Notes under the pieces: model-generated
Told to the model about the DNA's origin: nothing
Seen by the model: the letters and a program-made list of their open reading frames with translations, nothing else
The model's database searches: none
From: Actinorugispora endophytica
Lineage (GTDB): Bacteria; Actinomycetota; Actinomycetes; Streptosporangiales; Streptosporangiaceae
Assembly (NCBI RefSeq): GCF_004363075.1
Contig: NZ_SNYN01000001.1
Coordinates: 597,938 to 661,937, forward strand
Length of the DNA: 64,000 bases
Reading direction: 5' to 3'
Made by a program: the position numbers and the translations under genes
Shown here: positions 26,450 through 38,810 of the stretch, in pieces
Layout: every line of letters begins with the position of its first letter
How positions within the stretch are numbered: position 1 is the first letter of the stretch

Positions 26450-27133
26450 ATGGCGCTGCCGGAGAACGAGAACGGCAACGAAGAGCAGGGCCCGGTGATC
26501 CGCGACAAGCGGCGCATCGATCCCGACACCGGCGAGCTGCGTTCCCCGGAGGGGGCCCAGGAGCCCTCTGCGGACTCCGAGGAGGAGTCGGCGGAACCCG
26601 CGGCGGAGGTCGGGGCCCCCGCCGCGGACGACGCGGAACTCGACTCGCTGCGGACCGAGGTCACCGAGCGCACCAACGACCTCAAGCGGTTGCAGGCCGA
26701 GTACGTCAACTACCGCAAGCGGGTCGAGCGCGACCGGGCGGCCGTACGGGAGCAGGCCCTGTCCCAGGTTCTGGGCGAGCTGCTGCCGGTCCTGGACGAC
26801 ATCGGCCGGGCGCGCGCGCACGACGAGCTGACCGGCGGTTTCAAGTCGGTGGGCGAGTCGCTGGAGGCGCTGGTCGCCAAGCTGGGGCTGAAGAAGTACG
26901 CGGAACAGGGCGACGAGTTCGACCCGAACGTGCACGAGGCCCTGACCATGGTGCCCTCGCCCGAGGTGAGCGTTCCGACCATCATGGAGGTGTTCCAGCC
27001 GGGGTACCTCATCGGCGAGCGGGTGATCCGCCCGGCCCGCGTGGTCGTGGCCGGTCCCTCCGCCGAGGAGGCGGGGGCCTCCGCCGAGGAGGCCGCCGAG
27101 CCCGTCGGGGACGAGTCCGACGGATCGCAGTAG
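26450..27133 (+). CDS. grpE: nucleotide exchange factor GrpE
   Basis: Dimeric exchange factor that releases ADP from DnaK. An acidic disordered N-terminus (1-65) precedes the long paired helix (LDSLRTEVTERTNDLKRLQA, then YVNYRKRVERDR), a four-helix bundle, and the beta-wing head with the signature NVHEALTMVPS and VFQPGYLIGERVIRPARVVV. The C-terminal extension is repetitive (AEEAGASAEEAAEP). It starts 31 nt after dnaK with GGAGG ten bases upstream. Confidence 0.97.
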   Translation: MALPENENGNEEQGPVIRDKRRIDPDTGELRSPEGAQEPSADSEEESAEPAAEVGAPAADDAELDSLRTEVTERTNDLKRLQAEYVNYRKRVERDRAAVREQALSQVLGELLPVLDDIGRARAHDELTGGFKSVGESLEALVAKLGLKKYAEQGDEFDPNVHEALTMVPSPEVSVPTIMEVFQPGYLIGERVIRPARVVVAGPSAEEAGASAEEAAEPVGDESDGSQ

Positions 27134-27220
27134 CGGGACGGCGCGCCCCGGGGCGGGATCCCCGGGGCGCGCCCACCATCCACCACCACCTGAGCACGGA
27201 GCGGGAGAAGGCAAGCGTCG

Positions 27221-28387
27221 ATGAGCACCAAGGACTACCTGGAGAAGGACTACTACAAGGTCCTCGGAGTCTCAAAGACGGCCACCGCGGACGAGGTCAA
27301 GGCGTCCTACCGCAAGCTCGCGCGCCGGTACCACCCTGACGCGAACAAGGGCGACTCCGCGGCCGAGGACAGGTTCAAGGAGATCTCCGAGGCGTACAGC
27401 GTCCTTTCGGACGAGAAGCGCCGCAAGGAGTACGACGACGCCCGGTCGCTGTTCGGCGGCTCGTACCGGCCCGGCGGTGGCGGCGGCGTCGGCGACTTCA
27501 ACCTGGGCGACCTGTTCGGCCAGGGCGCCCCGGGCGGGGCCGGTGGAGGCGGTGGCGGCGGCGAACGGCTGACCGACCTGTTCGGCGGGCTGTTCGGCGG
27601 TCGCGGCCGGACCGCCACCCAGTCCCGGCGCGGTGCCGACCTGGAGACCGAGACCAAGCTGACCTTCGCCGAGGCGGCTAACGGGGCCACCCGGTCCTTC
27701 AACCTGACCACCGAGGTCTCCTGCCCCACCTGCCGGGGCAGCGGGGCCAAGCCCGGGACGACGCCGCGGGTGTGCTCCAAGTGCTCGGGCACCGGGCACG
27801 AGAACAAGAACCTGGGCGGCTTCTCGCTGTCCGAGCCGTGCAGCCTGTGCAAGGGGCGCGGCTTCCTCGTCGACGACCCGTGCACGACCTGCAAAGGCTC
27901 CGGCAACACCAAGAGCACCCGCACCGTGCAGGCCCGCATCCCGGCGGGGGTGTCCGACGGGCAGAAGATCCGCATCAAGGGCAAGGGCGAGCCGGGCGAG
28001 CGCGGCGGGCCCGCCGGAGACCTCTTCGTGGTGGTGAAAGTGCAGCCGCATCCCGTGTTCGGCAGGTCCGCCGACAACCTGACCATCACCGTCCCGGTGA
28101 CCTTCCCCGAGGCCGTCCTCGGCGCGGATGTGCGCGTCCCGACGATGAACGGCTTCCCGGTCACCGTGAAGATCCCTCCGGGCACCCCGAGCGGGCGCAC
28201 CCTCCGGGTCCGGGGCAAGGGCGCCACCCGGCGCGACGGCACGGTCGGCGACCTGCTGGTCACCGTCGAGGTCGCGGTGCCGCAGAACCTCAACGGCCCG
28301 GCCAAGGAGGCCCTGGAGCAGTTCCGCGCCGCGACGGCCGACCAGGACCCGCGCGCCGACCTAGAGGCGCGGGCGAAGGGGGCGTAG
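27221..28387 (+). CDS. dnaJ: chaperone DnaJ (Hsp40)
   Basis: Co-chaperone that stimulates DnaK ATPase and hands over substrates. The J domain (8-75) has the HPD motif in [11 protein letters not shown] Gly-rich region follows. The zinc domain has four CxxCxGxG motifs ([32 protein letters not shown]). The C-terminal beta-domains end at residue 388. It is the DnaJ1-type copy in the heat-shock operon. It starts 87 nt after grpE and its stop lies four bases before hspR. Confidence 0.98.
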   Translation: MSTKDYLEKDYYKVLGVSKTATADEVKASYRKLARRYHPDANKGDSAAEDRFKEISEAYSVLSDEKRRKEYDDARSLFGGSYRPGGGGGVGDFNLGDLFGQGAPGGAGGGGGGGERLTDLFGGLFGGRGRTATQSRRGADLETETKLTFAEAANGATRSFNLTTEVSCPTCRGSGAKPGTTPRVCSKCSGTGHENKNLGGFSLSEPCSLCKGRGFLVDDPCTTCKGSGNTKSTRTVQARIPAGVSDGQKIRIKGKGEPGERGGPAGDLFVVVKVQPHPVFGRSADNLTITVPVTFPEAVLGADVRVPTMNGFPVTVKIPPGTPSGRTLRVRGKGATRRDGTVGDLLVTVEVAVPQNLNGPAKEALEQFRAATADQDPRADLEARAKGA

Positions 28388-28391
28388 AACC

Positions 28392-28817
28392 ATGACCACT
28401 TCCGCGTTCGGTGACGACACCCCGGTCTACGTCATCTCCGTGGCCGCGGAGCTTTCCGGACTGCACCCGCAGACGCTGCGGCAGTACGACCGGCTCGGGC
28501 TGGTGAGCCCGGGCCGGGCGTCGGGACGCGGTCGGCGCTACTCGATGCGCGACATCCAGATGCTGCGCGAGGTGCAGCGGCTCTCCCAGGAGGACGGCAT
28601 CAACCTCGCCGGGATCAAGCGCATCCTGGAACTCCAGCGCGAGGTGGCCGAGCTTCGCGAGCACATGTTCCACCTGCACAACGAATTGAACGCGGCGCGG
28701 GCCGCGGTGGCCCGGCGGGCGGGCGGGCAGCCGTCCGCCGGTGGCGAGCTGCTGCCGGTCCGGCGCACCCGCGTCACGATCTTCGACCACACGCCCCGCC
28801 CTCCCGAGAAGCAGTAG
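28392..28817 (+). CDS. hspR: heat-shock repressor HspR
   Basis: MerR-family repressor of the dnaK operon and other heat-shock genes, which binds HAIR sites. The winged helix-turn-helix is at residues 10-75 ([20 protein letters not shown] and [20 protein letters not shown]), followed by an antiparallel coiled coil ([20 protein letters not shown]). The 141-residue length includes a basic tail. It begins four bases after dnaJ. Its likely target is the site at 24479-24499; no HAIR is visible directly upstream of clpB. Confidence 0.96.
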   Translation: MTTSAFGDDTPVYVISVAAELSGLHPQTLRQYDRLGLVSPGRASGRGRRYSMRDIQMLREVQRLSQEDGINLAGIKRILELQREVAELREHMFHLHNELNAARAAVARRAGGQPSAGGELLPVRRTRVTIFDHTPRPPEKQ

Positions 28818-28919
28818 CGTTCCGGGCCCGACCGGGCCCCTCCCGGGGTGGCGGACCCGGTCGGCGGTGCGCGGGGTCCAGGGACACCACACGTTTTCGG
28901 GGAAGGAGCGGCGAGAGTC

Positions 28920-31514
<2,595 letters not shown>

Positions 31515-31851
31515 CCGATACGTGCCGGCTCCTGGCGTCGGCGAGGCCGGGACCGCGGCCGGTCCACGCCGGCGCCGGGAGCTCCGATCACCGCAGAACC
31601 GCGCAGGGGTCCACCACTCGGTCCCGCCTGCCGTTCCGCGTTCGGCGTCGCCCGGGACCGCCGCGCCCCCGGCAGCGGTACGGCTCGGTCGCCGCGGAGA
31701 TGTGCCTGTCGATGTGGGGGGCAGACGACCTCACCGGTGACACGACGTAGTGGGCGCCGCTGGAGAAGGGCACCCGCACGGAAATGCCCCGATGCAATTG
31801 CATCGGGGCTTTGCGCTGCGAGGCGGTCCTCCCCTGGCGGAAGGCGGGGTC
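31515..31851. other. intergenic region after clpB
   Basis: Between the convergent ends of clpB and the first glycosyltransferase gene. Only the small palindrome at 31786-31809 stands out; no ORF is supported on either strand. Confidence 0.5.
31786..31809. terminator. bidirectional terminator palindrome
   Basis: GCCCCGATGCAA followed directly by its perfect reverse complement, with AAAT on the left flank and TTTG on the right. It lies between convergent clpB and the glycosyltransferase gene and resembles a factor-independent terminator for both. Confidence 0.65.
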
Positions 31852-33138
31852 TCAGCGGGCGGCGGACTCGATCAGGTCGGCCGCGCGCGTGACGCCCTCG
31901 CGGCTGCGGATCTCCTCCCCGATCTCGGTGAGGTTGCGGCGCAGACTCGCGTTGCCCAGGAGGCTCTCCATCGCGGTGCGCAGCTCCTCGGGCGTGAAGC
32001 GGTACGTGTCCAGCCGCTCCCCGAGGCCGATCTCGTGGACGCGCTGGGCGTTGTCGTACTGGTCCCAGAACAGCGGCAGCACCACCATCGGCTTTCCGAA
32101 GTGCAGGGACTCGGTGACCGTGTTGTTGCCGCCGTGCGTGATGACCAGGTCCACCAGCGGAAGGATCGTGGTCTGTGGCAGGAACTCCGCTCCCCACATG
32201 TTGCCGGGGAGCTCGATCTCGTCGTGCCGCGGGCCCTTGGAGACGATGTAGCGGTGCGGGGTGTCGGCCAGGACGCCGATGACCTCGCGCATCAGCTCCA
32301 CGTCGGCCGAACCGAGCGAGCCCAGGCTGAAGTAGACCAGCGAGCCGCCGCCCGAGGCGATGTGGTCGGGGACCCGGGCCTCCGCGTCGACGCGCCGGAC
32401 CGAGGAGTCCAGCCGGTGCCACTTCTCGCCGAGCGGGCGGCGGTCCACGTAGTCGGCGACCTCCGGGAAGAGGTAGAGGTTCACGTCGGCCTCGGGCATG
32501 AACTCCATGTGGGGGAGCGCGGGGGCGCCCTGGGCCTGGACGTACTCGTCGAACCGGGCCCAGAGTTCGCCGTGGGTGCGCTCGTACTCGGCCCGGAACG
32601 CCGCGGCCGCCTCGTGGTCCCCGCTGGACAGCCCCGAGAACGCGGGCGGCACGGCCTTTCCGGGGACCTCCAGCGGGTTGCAGGAGACGATGCGCACGAA
32701 CGGCACGCCCGCGGTGGCCAGCGCGGGGAACAGCACCACGTTGTCCTCGACGACGACGTCCGGGCGGACCTCGTCGATGATCCGTTTGAGCTGCGGTTCG
32801 GCGTACTCGACCCCCGCGATCAGCTCCTCGAGGATCGGCCTGGTCACCGTCTCCAGCTGCTCGGTGGTGGACTTGCGGAACTCGGGGGAGATCTGCGTGA
32901 TGTAGTCCTTCCAGAACTGCCCGGCGTCCTGCTCGCCGCCGTCCTCCGACGGCGGCGTGAGGTCGACCAGAGCCTCCTCGAAGCCCAGCGGGGCCAGCCG
33001 CCCCTTCCAGGAGGACTCCGCGGCGAACACCACCCGGTGCCCCCGCTTCAGCAGGATGTCACCGATACCGATGCAGTTGTTCGTCGGACCGTACGCGCTT
33101 TCGGGCAGGAACAGCACCGTCAGTTTCTGATCGGCCAT
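31852..33138 (-). CDS. MGT/UGT-type glycosyltransferase (GT1 family), copy A
   Basis: A 428-residue GT-B enzyme that would move a sugar from a UDP- or dTDP-sugar to a small molecule. The N-domain begins LTVLFLPESAYGPTNNCIGI. The donor domain carries the family signature FLPQTTILPLVDLVITHGGNNTVTES (here split: FLPQTTILPLVDLV and ITHGGNNTVTESLHFGKP) and PLFWDQYDNAQRV. The acceptor is unknown; macrolide glycosyltransferases that inactivate antibiotics and natural-product enzymes share this layout. It forms a tandem pair with copy B. The upstream region is AT-richer. AGGTGG precedes the ATG by about ten bases. Confidence 0.88.
   Translation of the reverse strand: MADQKLTVLFLPESAYGPTNNCIGIGDILLKRGHRVVFAAESSWKGRLAPLGFEEALVDLTPPSEDGGEQDAGQFWKDYITQISPEFRKSTTEQLETVTRPILEELIAGVEYAEPQLKRIIDEVRPDVVVEDNVVLFPALATAGVPFVRIVSCNPLEVPGKAVPPAFSGLSSGDHEAAAAFRAEYERTHGELWARFDEYVQAQGAPALPHMEFMPEADVNLYLFPEVADYVDRRPLGEKWHRLDSSVRRVDAEARVPDHIASGGGSLVYFSLGSLGSADVELMREVIGVLADTPHRYIVSKGPRHDEIELPGNMWGAEFLPQTTILPLVDLVITHGGNNTVTESLHFGKPMVVLPLFWDQYDNAQRVHEIGLGERLDTYRFTPEELRTAMESLLGNASLRRNLTEIGEEIRSREGVTRAADLIESAAR
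32688..32809 (-). repeat. 122-nt tract identical to 34170-34291
   Basis: Within copy A, this segment matches copy B base for base while flanking codons differ. It encodes the conserved acceptor-side stretch from AEPQLKRIIDEVRPDVVVED to FVRI. A second shorter identical tract lies in the donor-binding region. Gene conversion or strong constraint could explain this. Confidence 0.8.
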
Positions 33139-33330
33139 CAGTCAGGGCACCACCTGTCGGGAAAGGGGCGGAAAAACCGCTTCACGCCTATTTATAGAAC
33201 ACCTTGTTACGTGATTATCAGCTTTGAATCATGATCGAAAGAGGGCATCAGCCCACAATTCCATACCTCCGGGCGGCTGAAACACTTGAATCAGTCGCCG
33301 ACCAGCGGCTTTGTCGATTTCTGTCATCGC

Positions 33331-34620
33331 CTACCGCCGGCCCACCCGCTCGATCTCGTCCGCCGCGAGGTCGAGTCCGTTCCGGTTCCGGATCTCCGCG
33401 CCGATCTCGTGCAGGTGCTGGCGCAGCCAGGCGTTGCCGAGCAACCGCTCCATGGCCTCGTGCAGTTCCCGAAAGGAGACCCGGTAGGTGTCCAGGCGTT
33501 CGCCGAATCCGAGTTCCTGGACGCGCTGGGCGTTGTCGTACTGGTCCCAGAACAGCGGCAGCACCAGCATCGGCTTGCCGAAGTGGAACGACTCGGTGAC
33601 CGTGTTGTTGCCGCCGTGCGTGATGACCAGGTCCACCAGCGGAAGGATCGTGGTCTGGGGCAGGAACTCCCCGCCCCACATGTTGTCCGGCAGCCGGAGC
33701 TCCCGGTGCCGCGGCCCCATCGAGACGATGTAGCGGTGCGCGGTGTGCTCCAGCATGTCGATGAGCCGCTGCATCAGCTCCACGTCGGCCGAGCCGAGGG
33801 AGCCCAGGCTGAAGTACACCAGCGAGCCCTCTCCCCGCGCGATCTTCGCCGGGATCTCGAACGGCTCGTCGGTGCGCCGCACCGAGGACTCCAGCCGGAC
33901 CCAGTTGGGGTTCATCTCCCGGCGGTCCACGTAGTCGGCGATCTCGGGGTAGAGGTAGAGGTTCACGTCGGCCTCGGGCAGGAAGCGCAGGTAGGGCAGC
34001 GGTCCGGCGCCCTGGGCCTGCACCCACTCGTTGAAGCCGGCCCACAGGTCGCGGTGGGTGCGCTCGAACTCGGCGCGGAAGCCCGCCCAATGGCTGCGGT
34101 CGTTGGACGGGAACCCCGAGAAGATCGGCGGGACGTCCGTCCCGGGGACCTCCAGCGGGTTGCACGAGGCGATGCGCACGAACGGCACGCCCGCGGTGGC
34201 CAGCGCGGGGAACAGCACCACGTTGTCCTCGACGACGACGTCCGGGCGGACCTCGTCGATGATCCGTTTGAGCTGCGGTTCGGCGTACTCGGCACCCTCG
34301 ACCAGGGTCGCGAAGATGTCCGAGATGACCGTGGTCAGCTGCTCGGACGTGGACCGTTGGAACTCCGGTTTGATGGCGGCGACGTAGTCCTTCCAGAACT
34401 GCCCCGGCTCCTCGGGTTCGCCGCCCTCCCCCGGCGGCTCCAGGCGCACCAGCCTCTCCTCGAAGCCGTGCACGGCCAGCCGCCCCTTCCAGGAGGACTC
34501 CGCGGCGAACACCACCCGGTGCCCCCTGCCGCGCAGCACGTCGCCGATGCCAATGCAGTTGTTCGTCGGACCGTAGGCGCTCTCAGGGAAGAACAGCACC
34601 GTCAGCCTCTGCCCGTCCAT
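33331..34620 (-). CDS. MGT/UGT-type glycosyltransferase (GT1 family), copy B
   Basis: A 429-residue paralogue of the adjacent gene, with the same domain order and motifs (LTVLFFPESAYGPTNNCIG; donor site ITHGGNNTVTESFHFGKP; PLFWDQYDNAQRV). Most differences lie in 60-110 and 180-250, the acceptor-facing part, so the two copies may use different acceptors. The ATG at 34620 (GGAGG six bases upstream) is preferred over 34635. The 190-nt gap between the copies is AT-richer than genes around it and holds a TATAAA element, so each copy may have its own promoter. Confidence 0.88.
   Translation of the reverse strand: MDGQRLTVLFFPESAYGPTNNCIGIGDVLRGRGHRVVFAAESSWKGRLAVHGFEERLVRLEPPGEGGEPEEPGQFWKDYVAAIKPEFQRSTSEQLTTVISDIFATLVEGAEYAEPQLKRIIDEVRPDVVVEDNVVLFPALATAGVPFVRIASCNPLEVPGTDVPPIFSGFPSNDRSHWAGFRAEFERTHRDLWAGFNEWVQAQGAGPLPYLRFLPEADVNLYLYPEIADYVDRREMNPNWVRLESSVRRTDEPFEIPAKIARGEGSLVYFSLGSLGSADVELMQRLIDMLEHTAHRYIVSMGPRHRELRLPDNMWGGEFLPQTTILPLVDLVITHGGNNTVTESFHFGKPMLVLPLFWDQYDNAQRVQELGFGERLDTYRVSFRELHEAMERLLGNAWLRQHLHEIGAEIRNRNGLDLAADEIERVGRR
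34170..34291 (-). repeat. 122-nt tract identical to 32688-32809
   Basis: Counterpart in copy B of the identical block described for copy A. Codons on both sides have diverged at synonymous and non-synonymous sites. Confidence 0.8.
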
Positions 34621-34969
34621 GAACGGCCTCCGCACCGCTATTCACGCAGAAATCAGTCGATGCGTCGATTCAAGTGGCTTTCGGAACATTACGTCAACAC
34701 GGGCTAATGATTACATAACCGTACTAAGTACTCATTTCCCCGTTAAAACCGCGAATCATGGCATTTCGCCGAGGACGGGCCTTCTCCCCGGCCGGGCCCT
34801 GATCACCGCGTCCCCCACGGCATCGCGCGCGGACTGGCGCGGATGCGGCCGGCGGAGGAGTGACGAACGTCTCCCCGCCGCTTCGCTCCCACCCCTTCCG
34901 GGCATGTCGGAGGCAATACCCGAAACTCGGGAGAATAGTGCTTCCAGCACTTCACACGGAGGCCAGAGG
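34621..34969. other. AT-richer promoter region between divergent genes
   Basis: About 350 nt between glycosyltransferase copy B (minus) and the hypothetical gene at 34970 (plus). It is distinctly lower in GC around 34625-34770, with a perfect 11-nt palindrome GTACTAAGTAC (34721-34731) and a TTGACG element on the minus strand. No gene is supported. Confidence 0.45.
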
Positions 34970-35491
34970 ATGCGTGTCGGGTACCCGCCGGGCCGGGGCG
35001 ACGACGCGCCCCGGCGGCACCACCACGACTTCACCAACGTCGTACTGCGCGCGATCACCTTCCAGCTCGGCCACCGGTTCTTCACCCTGGCCCGCGAGGG
35101 CCTGCTGGCCGACGGACTGCACGGGGCCTGGCAGCGGGCGGGGGCCGGGATCCCCGAAGGGCAGCGCCTGCCCTCCACCGGACTGACCACGGTCTTCACC
35201 CGCCGCGGATCACTGGAGGCCGCCGTGGTCGTACTCCCCCAGCCGCTGCGCGCGGGCGAGGCCTACCTGGTGTGCGGAACCCGGACGGACGACCCGTTCC
35301 TCGGACCGGGCGACCCGGACTTCTTCCTGCTGGAGGCGGACCACCAGGCACGCGGCCGGCGCACCGAGCGCCGGACCCGGCTGGCCCGGTGGACCAGGGA
35401 CGGACGCCGGCTCGACCTCGGCGAGGGGCCCCTGCCCGAGGTGGGCGCGCTGCTGGACGCGATCGCGCGGGTGATGGCCATCGGGTCATAG
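34970..35491 (+). CDS. hypothetical protein
   Basis: A 173-residue soluble protein beginning MRVGYPPGRGDDAPRRHHHD. I recognise no family. The pattern (VVLRAITFQLGHRFFTLARE, then EAAVVVLPQPLRAGEAYLVC) suggests a mixed alpha/beta domain; the tail is helical (EVGALLDAIARVMA). GGAGG lies seven bases before the ATG. It is divergent from the glycosyltransferases and shares their AT-rich promoter zone, so it may belong to the same functional unit. Confidence 0.6.
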   Translation: MRVGYPPGRGDDAPRRHHHDFTNVVLRAITFQLGHRFFTLAREGLLADGLHGAWQRAGAGIPEGQRLPSTGLTTVFTRRGSLEAAVVVLPQPLRAGEAYLVCGTRTDDPFLGPGDPDFFLLEADHQARGRRTERRTRLARWTRDGRRLDLGEGPLPEVGALLDAIARVMAIGS

Positions 35492-35524
35492 AGGCGTCAC
35501 CCGCCCCCTACTGGCACAGCACTA

Positions 35525-35562
35525 CTACTGGGTAGTAACATCGGTTTGTTACCAGTCAGTAG
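35525..35562. promoter_or_regulatory. pair of TTAC-N6-GTAG operators before the acyl-CoA dehydrogenase gene
   Basis: One copy reads CTAC TGGGTA GTAA (35525-35538), the reverse orientation of TTAC-N6-GTAG; the second reads TTAC CAGTCA GTAG (35549-35562). Together they form a larger imperfect dyad about 50-80 nt before the start codon. The same motif lies before the etfD-like gene. Confidence 0.6.
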
Positions 35563-35608
35563 ATCGGCTGTGCACACGCAGCGGCCATGACACAGCGGAG
35601 CGCGGGCC

Positions 35609-37432
35609 ATGACGCATTACAAGAGCAACCTTCGCGACCTCGAGTTCAACCTGTTCGAGGTCTTCAAGCGCCAGGACGTGCTGGGAACCGGCCCGTTCGA
35701 GGAACTCGACGAGGACACCGCCCGCACCATCCTGGACGAGGTCAACCGGCTCGCCACCGGGGTCGTGGCCGAGTCCTTCGAGGACGCCGACCGCAACCCC
35801 CCGGTGTTCGACCCCCGGACCAACACGGTGCGGATGCCCGAGAGCTTCAAGCGGTCCTACCAGGCCTACATGGACGCCGAGTGGTTCCGCCTGGACCTGC
35901 CCGCCCAGCTGGGCGGCAGTGAGGCCCCCCGCTCCCTCGTGTGGGCCGCGGCCGAGCTGATCCTGGGCGCCAACCCCGCCGTGCACATGTACTCCGCCGG
36001 GCCCGGCTTCGCCAGCATCCTCTGGAAAGAGGGCAACGAGGCGCAGAAGAAGTTCGCCAAGACGGCGATCGAGCGCGGCTGGGGCGCCACCATGGTCCTG
36101 ACCGAGCCCGACGCGGGCTCGGACGTGGGCGCCGGGCGCACCAAGGCGGTCCAGCAGGACGACGGCACCTGGCACATCGAGGGCGTCAAGCGCTTCATCA
36201 CCTCGGCCGAGCACGACATGTCCGAGAACATCTACCACCTCGTGCTGGCCCGCCCCGAGGGCCACGGCCCCGGCACCAAGGGCCTCTCCCTCTTCCTCGT
36301 GCCCAAGTACCTGGTCAACGAGGACGGGACGCTGGGCGAGCGCAACGGCGCCTACGTGACCAACGTCGAGCACAAGATGGGCCTGAAGGCCTCCACCACC
36401 TGCGAGCTGACCTTCGGCGACAAGCACCCCGCCGTCGGCTACCTGGTCGGCGACAAGCACGACGGCATCCGGCAGATGTTCCTCGTCATCGAGTACGCCC
36501 GCATGATGGTCGGCACGAAGGCCATCGCCACCCTGTCCACCGGCTACCTCAACGCGCTGGAGTACGCCAAGGAGCGCGTGCAGAGCGCCGACCTGACCCG
36601 GCAGTCCGACAAGAGCGCGCCGCGGGTGACCATCACCCACCACCCCGACGTGCGCCGCAGCCTCATGACGCAGAAGGCCTACGCCGAGGCGCTGCGCGCG
36701 CTGGTCGTCTACACCGCCACCCAGCAGGACGCGATCCAGATCGCCCAGGCCGCGGGCGAGGACGCCTCCGCCGCCTCGGCCCTGAACGACCTGCTGCTGC
36801 CGCTGGTCAAGGGCGTGGGCTCGGAGCGCTCCTACGCGCTGCTGTCCGAGTCCCTGCAGACCCTGGGCGGTTCGGGCTACCTGCAGGAGTACCCGATCGA
36901 GCAGTACATCCGGGACGCCAAGATCGACACCCTCTACGAGGGCACCACCGCGATCCAGGGCATGGACCTGTTCTTCCGCAAGATCGTGAAGAACGGCGGC
37001 CAGGCGCTGGGCGCGCTGATGGGAGAGATCCAGGCGTTCGCCTCCGGCGAGGCGGGCAACGGGCAGCTCAAGAACGAGCGCGCCCTGCTCGCCGAGGCCG
37101 CGGCCGACGTCCAGGCGATCGTGGAGAGCATGGTCGGCGATGCGATGCGCTCCGTCGAGGAGCCCCGCGAGGTCTACAAGGTGGGTCTGAACAGCACCCG
37201 CCTGCTGCTGGGCCTGGGCGATGTCGTGCTGGGCTGGCTGCTGCTGCGCCAGGCCGAGGTGGCGCTGTCCCGCCTCGACGGCGCGAGCGAGTCCGACCGG
37301 GACTTCTACACCGGCAAGATCGCCGCCGCGCGCTTCTTCGCCGACCAGGTCCTGCCGCGCCTGGCCGTCGAGCGCAGGATCGCCGAGCGCACCACGCTCG
37401 ACCTGATGGACGTTCCCGAGTCCGCGTTCTAG
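35609..37432 (+). CDS. acyl-CoA dehydrogenase (FadE type)
   Basis: FAD enzyme that introduces the alpha-beta double bond into an acyl-CoA and passes electrons to ETF. It is 607 residues, the long type with an extra N-terminal helix and a C-terminal domain (about 470-607) beyond the usual 380. Visible motifs are [31 protein letters not shown], the FAD-binding HKMGLKAS segment, [20 protein letters not shown] and the catalytic-Glu motif [18 protein letters not shown] lies eight bases before the ATG. The two TTAC-N6-GTAG sites upstream suggest coregulation with the EtfD-like electron acceptor. Confidence 0.95.
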   Translation: MTHYKSNLRDLEFNLFEVFKRQDVLGTGPFEELDEDTARTILDEVNRLATGVVAESFEDADRNPPVFDPRTNTVRMPESFKRSYQAYMDAEWFRLDLPAQLGGSEAPRSLVWAAAELILGANPAVHMYSAGPGFASILWKEGNEAQKKFAKTAIERGWGATMVLTEPDAGSDVGAGRTKAVQQDDGTWHIEGVKRFITSAEHDMSENIYHLVLARPEGHGPGTKGLSLFLVPKYLVNEDGTLGERNGAYVTNVEHKMGLKASTTCELTFGDKHPAVGYLVGDKHDGIRQMFLVIEYARMMVGTKAIATLSTGYLNALEYAKERVQSADLTRQSDKSAPRVTITHHPDVRRSLMTQKAYAEALRALVVYTATQQDAIQIAQAAGEDASAASALNDLLLPLVKGVGSERSYALLSESLQTLGGSGYLQEYPIEQYIRDAKIDTLYEGTTAIQGMDLFFRKIVKNGGQALGALMGEIQAFASGEAGNGQLKNERALLAEAAADVQAIVESMVGDAMRSVEEPREVYKVGLNSTRLLLGLGDVVLGWLLLRQAEVALSRLDGASESDRDFYTGKIAAARFFADQVLPRLAVERRIAERTTLDLMDVPESAF

Positions 37433-37499
37433 CGATGTTCTGGCGATGAGCGCCGGGGGCCGGATCCCTGAGCGGGGTCCGGCCCCCGGTGTCCCTGCG

Positions 37500-38810
37500 T
37501 CAGTCCCGCTTCGGATAACCCCGGAGCAGGAGCGTCAGGGTGGCCGCGGCCAGGAGCGAGACCGCCGTCATGGGCACGAAGGCGAGCTGGAAGGACGCGT
37601 CGGCGCCCTGGAGGTCCAGCAGGACCCCGGCGCCCACCACGCCGACCGTGATCGACGTGAAGCCGCTCATGTTGACCAGGCCCGAGGCGACACCGGTGCG
37701 GTGCGCGGGCATGCCGTCACGGGCGTAGTCGAAGGACACCGACGGGGCCAGGACCGCGCCGAAGGCGCTGGCCACGACCACCGCCCCGGTGACCTCCAGC
37801 GGGGGCAGCCCCCCGGGCCAGACCACCACGGCCAGCCAGGCCAGTGAGATCGTCCAGGACAGCGTGAGGCCCAGCGGCTTGCGCAGCCCCGGCCGGCTGC
37901 CGGTGAGCCGGGCCAGGAACGGCACCAGGCCCATCGGGACGACCGCCGCGCCGGTCAGCAGCAGGCCGGTCAGCCCCGGGGAGAGGCCGTAGCCCTGCTC
38001 CAGCAGCGGGTAGCCCCACAGGATGCCCAGGACGCCGAACGGCACCATGATGACCGCGTGCGCGGCCATGCCGACCTGCGGTCCGCGGGTGGACAGCGCC
38101 TCCCTGACGCTCTCCAGCACCGAGACGGGGGCGGCGTGCGCGGACTCGGCGTGGCCCCCGGGGTGGTCCCGGACCGCCAGCAGCACCAGGAGTCCGATCA
38201 GCACGCTGACCGCGCCCGCGCCCAGGAAGGACGCCTCCCAGCCGACCCCGCGCAGCAGCGCCGACAGCGGCGCGACGCTGACGATCTGCCCGATCCCCCC
38301 GGTGAGCCCGGTCAACGCGCTGACGAGGGCGTACTGGTGCCGGGGGAACCACAGGGCGCCGATCCGGATCACGTTGAGGAAGACCAGCGCGTCGCCCGCG
38401 CCGATGAGCACCCGGCCCGCCACGGCCGAGCGGATCTCCGGCGCGACGGCGAACAGGATCACGCCGACCGCCATGACACCCAGGCCGATCAGCAGCGACC
38501 TGCGCGGCCCCAGGCGGTCCGCGAGAACCCCTGAGGGCACCTGGAGGACCACGTAGACGGCCAGTTGCACCATGGGCAGCGCGGACAGCAGGGCCGGTCC
38601 GACGTCGAAGCGCTCCTGCGCCTGCAGGGCCGCCGCGCTCATGCCGTTGCGGTGGAACATCGCCAGGAAGTAGACGGCCGCGGCCACGCCCCACACAAGC
38701 CACGCGCGGGCGCCGCCCGGCGGATCGGCCGCATCGCGCGCCGCCACGTTGGTCCGGTCATCGGACCTTCTCCGACCCGCCGAAGCGTCCCGTCTCGCGT
38801 CGATACTCAT
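37500..38810 (-). CDS. MFS transporter
   Basis: A 12-helix major facilitator superfamily protein of 436 residues. The helix 2-3 loop motif A is present (GVLADRLGPRRSLLIGLG). The early FHRNGMSAAALQAQERFDVG segment is typical of anion/nitrate-like or organic-acid MFS proteins; the substrate is unknown. Its ATG overlaps the stop of the GntR gene by four bases (ATGA), so the two are one operon and the regulator probably responds to the transported compound. Confidence 0.9.
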   Translation of the reverse strand: MSIDARRDASAGRRRSDDRTNVAARDAADPPGGARAWLVWGVAAAVYFLAMFHRNGMSAAALQAQERFDVGPALLSALPMVQLAVYVVLQVPSGVLADRLGPRRSLLIGLGVMAVGVILFAVAPEIRSAVAGRVLIGAGDALVFLNVIRIGALWFPRHQYALVSALTGLTGGIGQIVSVAPLSALLRGVGWEASFLGAGAVSVLIGLLVLLAVRDHPGGHAESAHAAPVSVLESVREALSTRGPQVGMAAHAVIMVPFGVLGILWGYPLLEQGYGLSPGLTGLLLTGAAVVPMGLVPFLARLTGSRPGLRKPLGLTLSWTISLAWLAVVVWPGGLPPLEVTGAVVVASAFGAVLAPSVSFDYARDGMPAHRTGVASGLVNMSGFTSITVGVVGAGVLLDLQGADASFQLAFVPMTAVSLLAAATLTLLLRGYPKRD

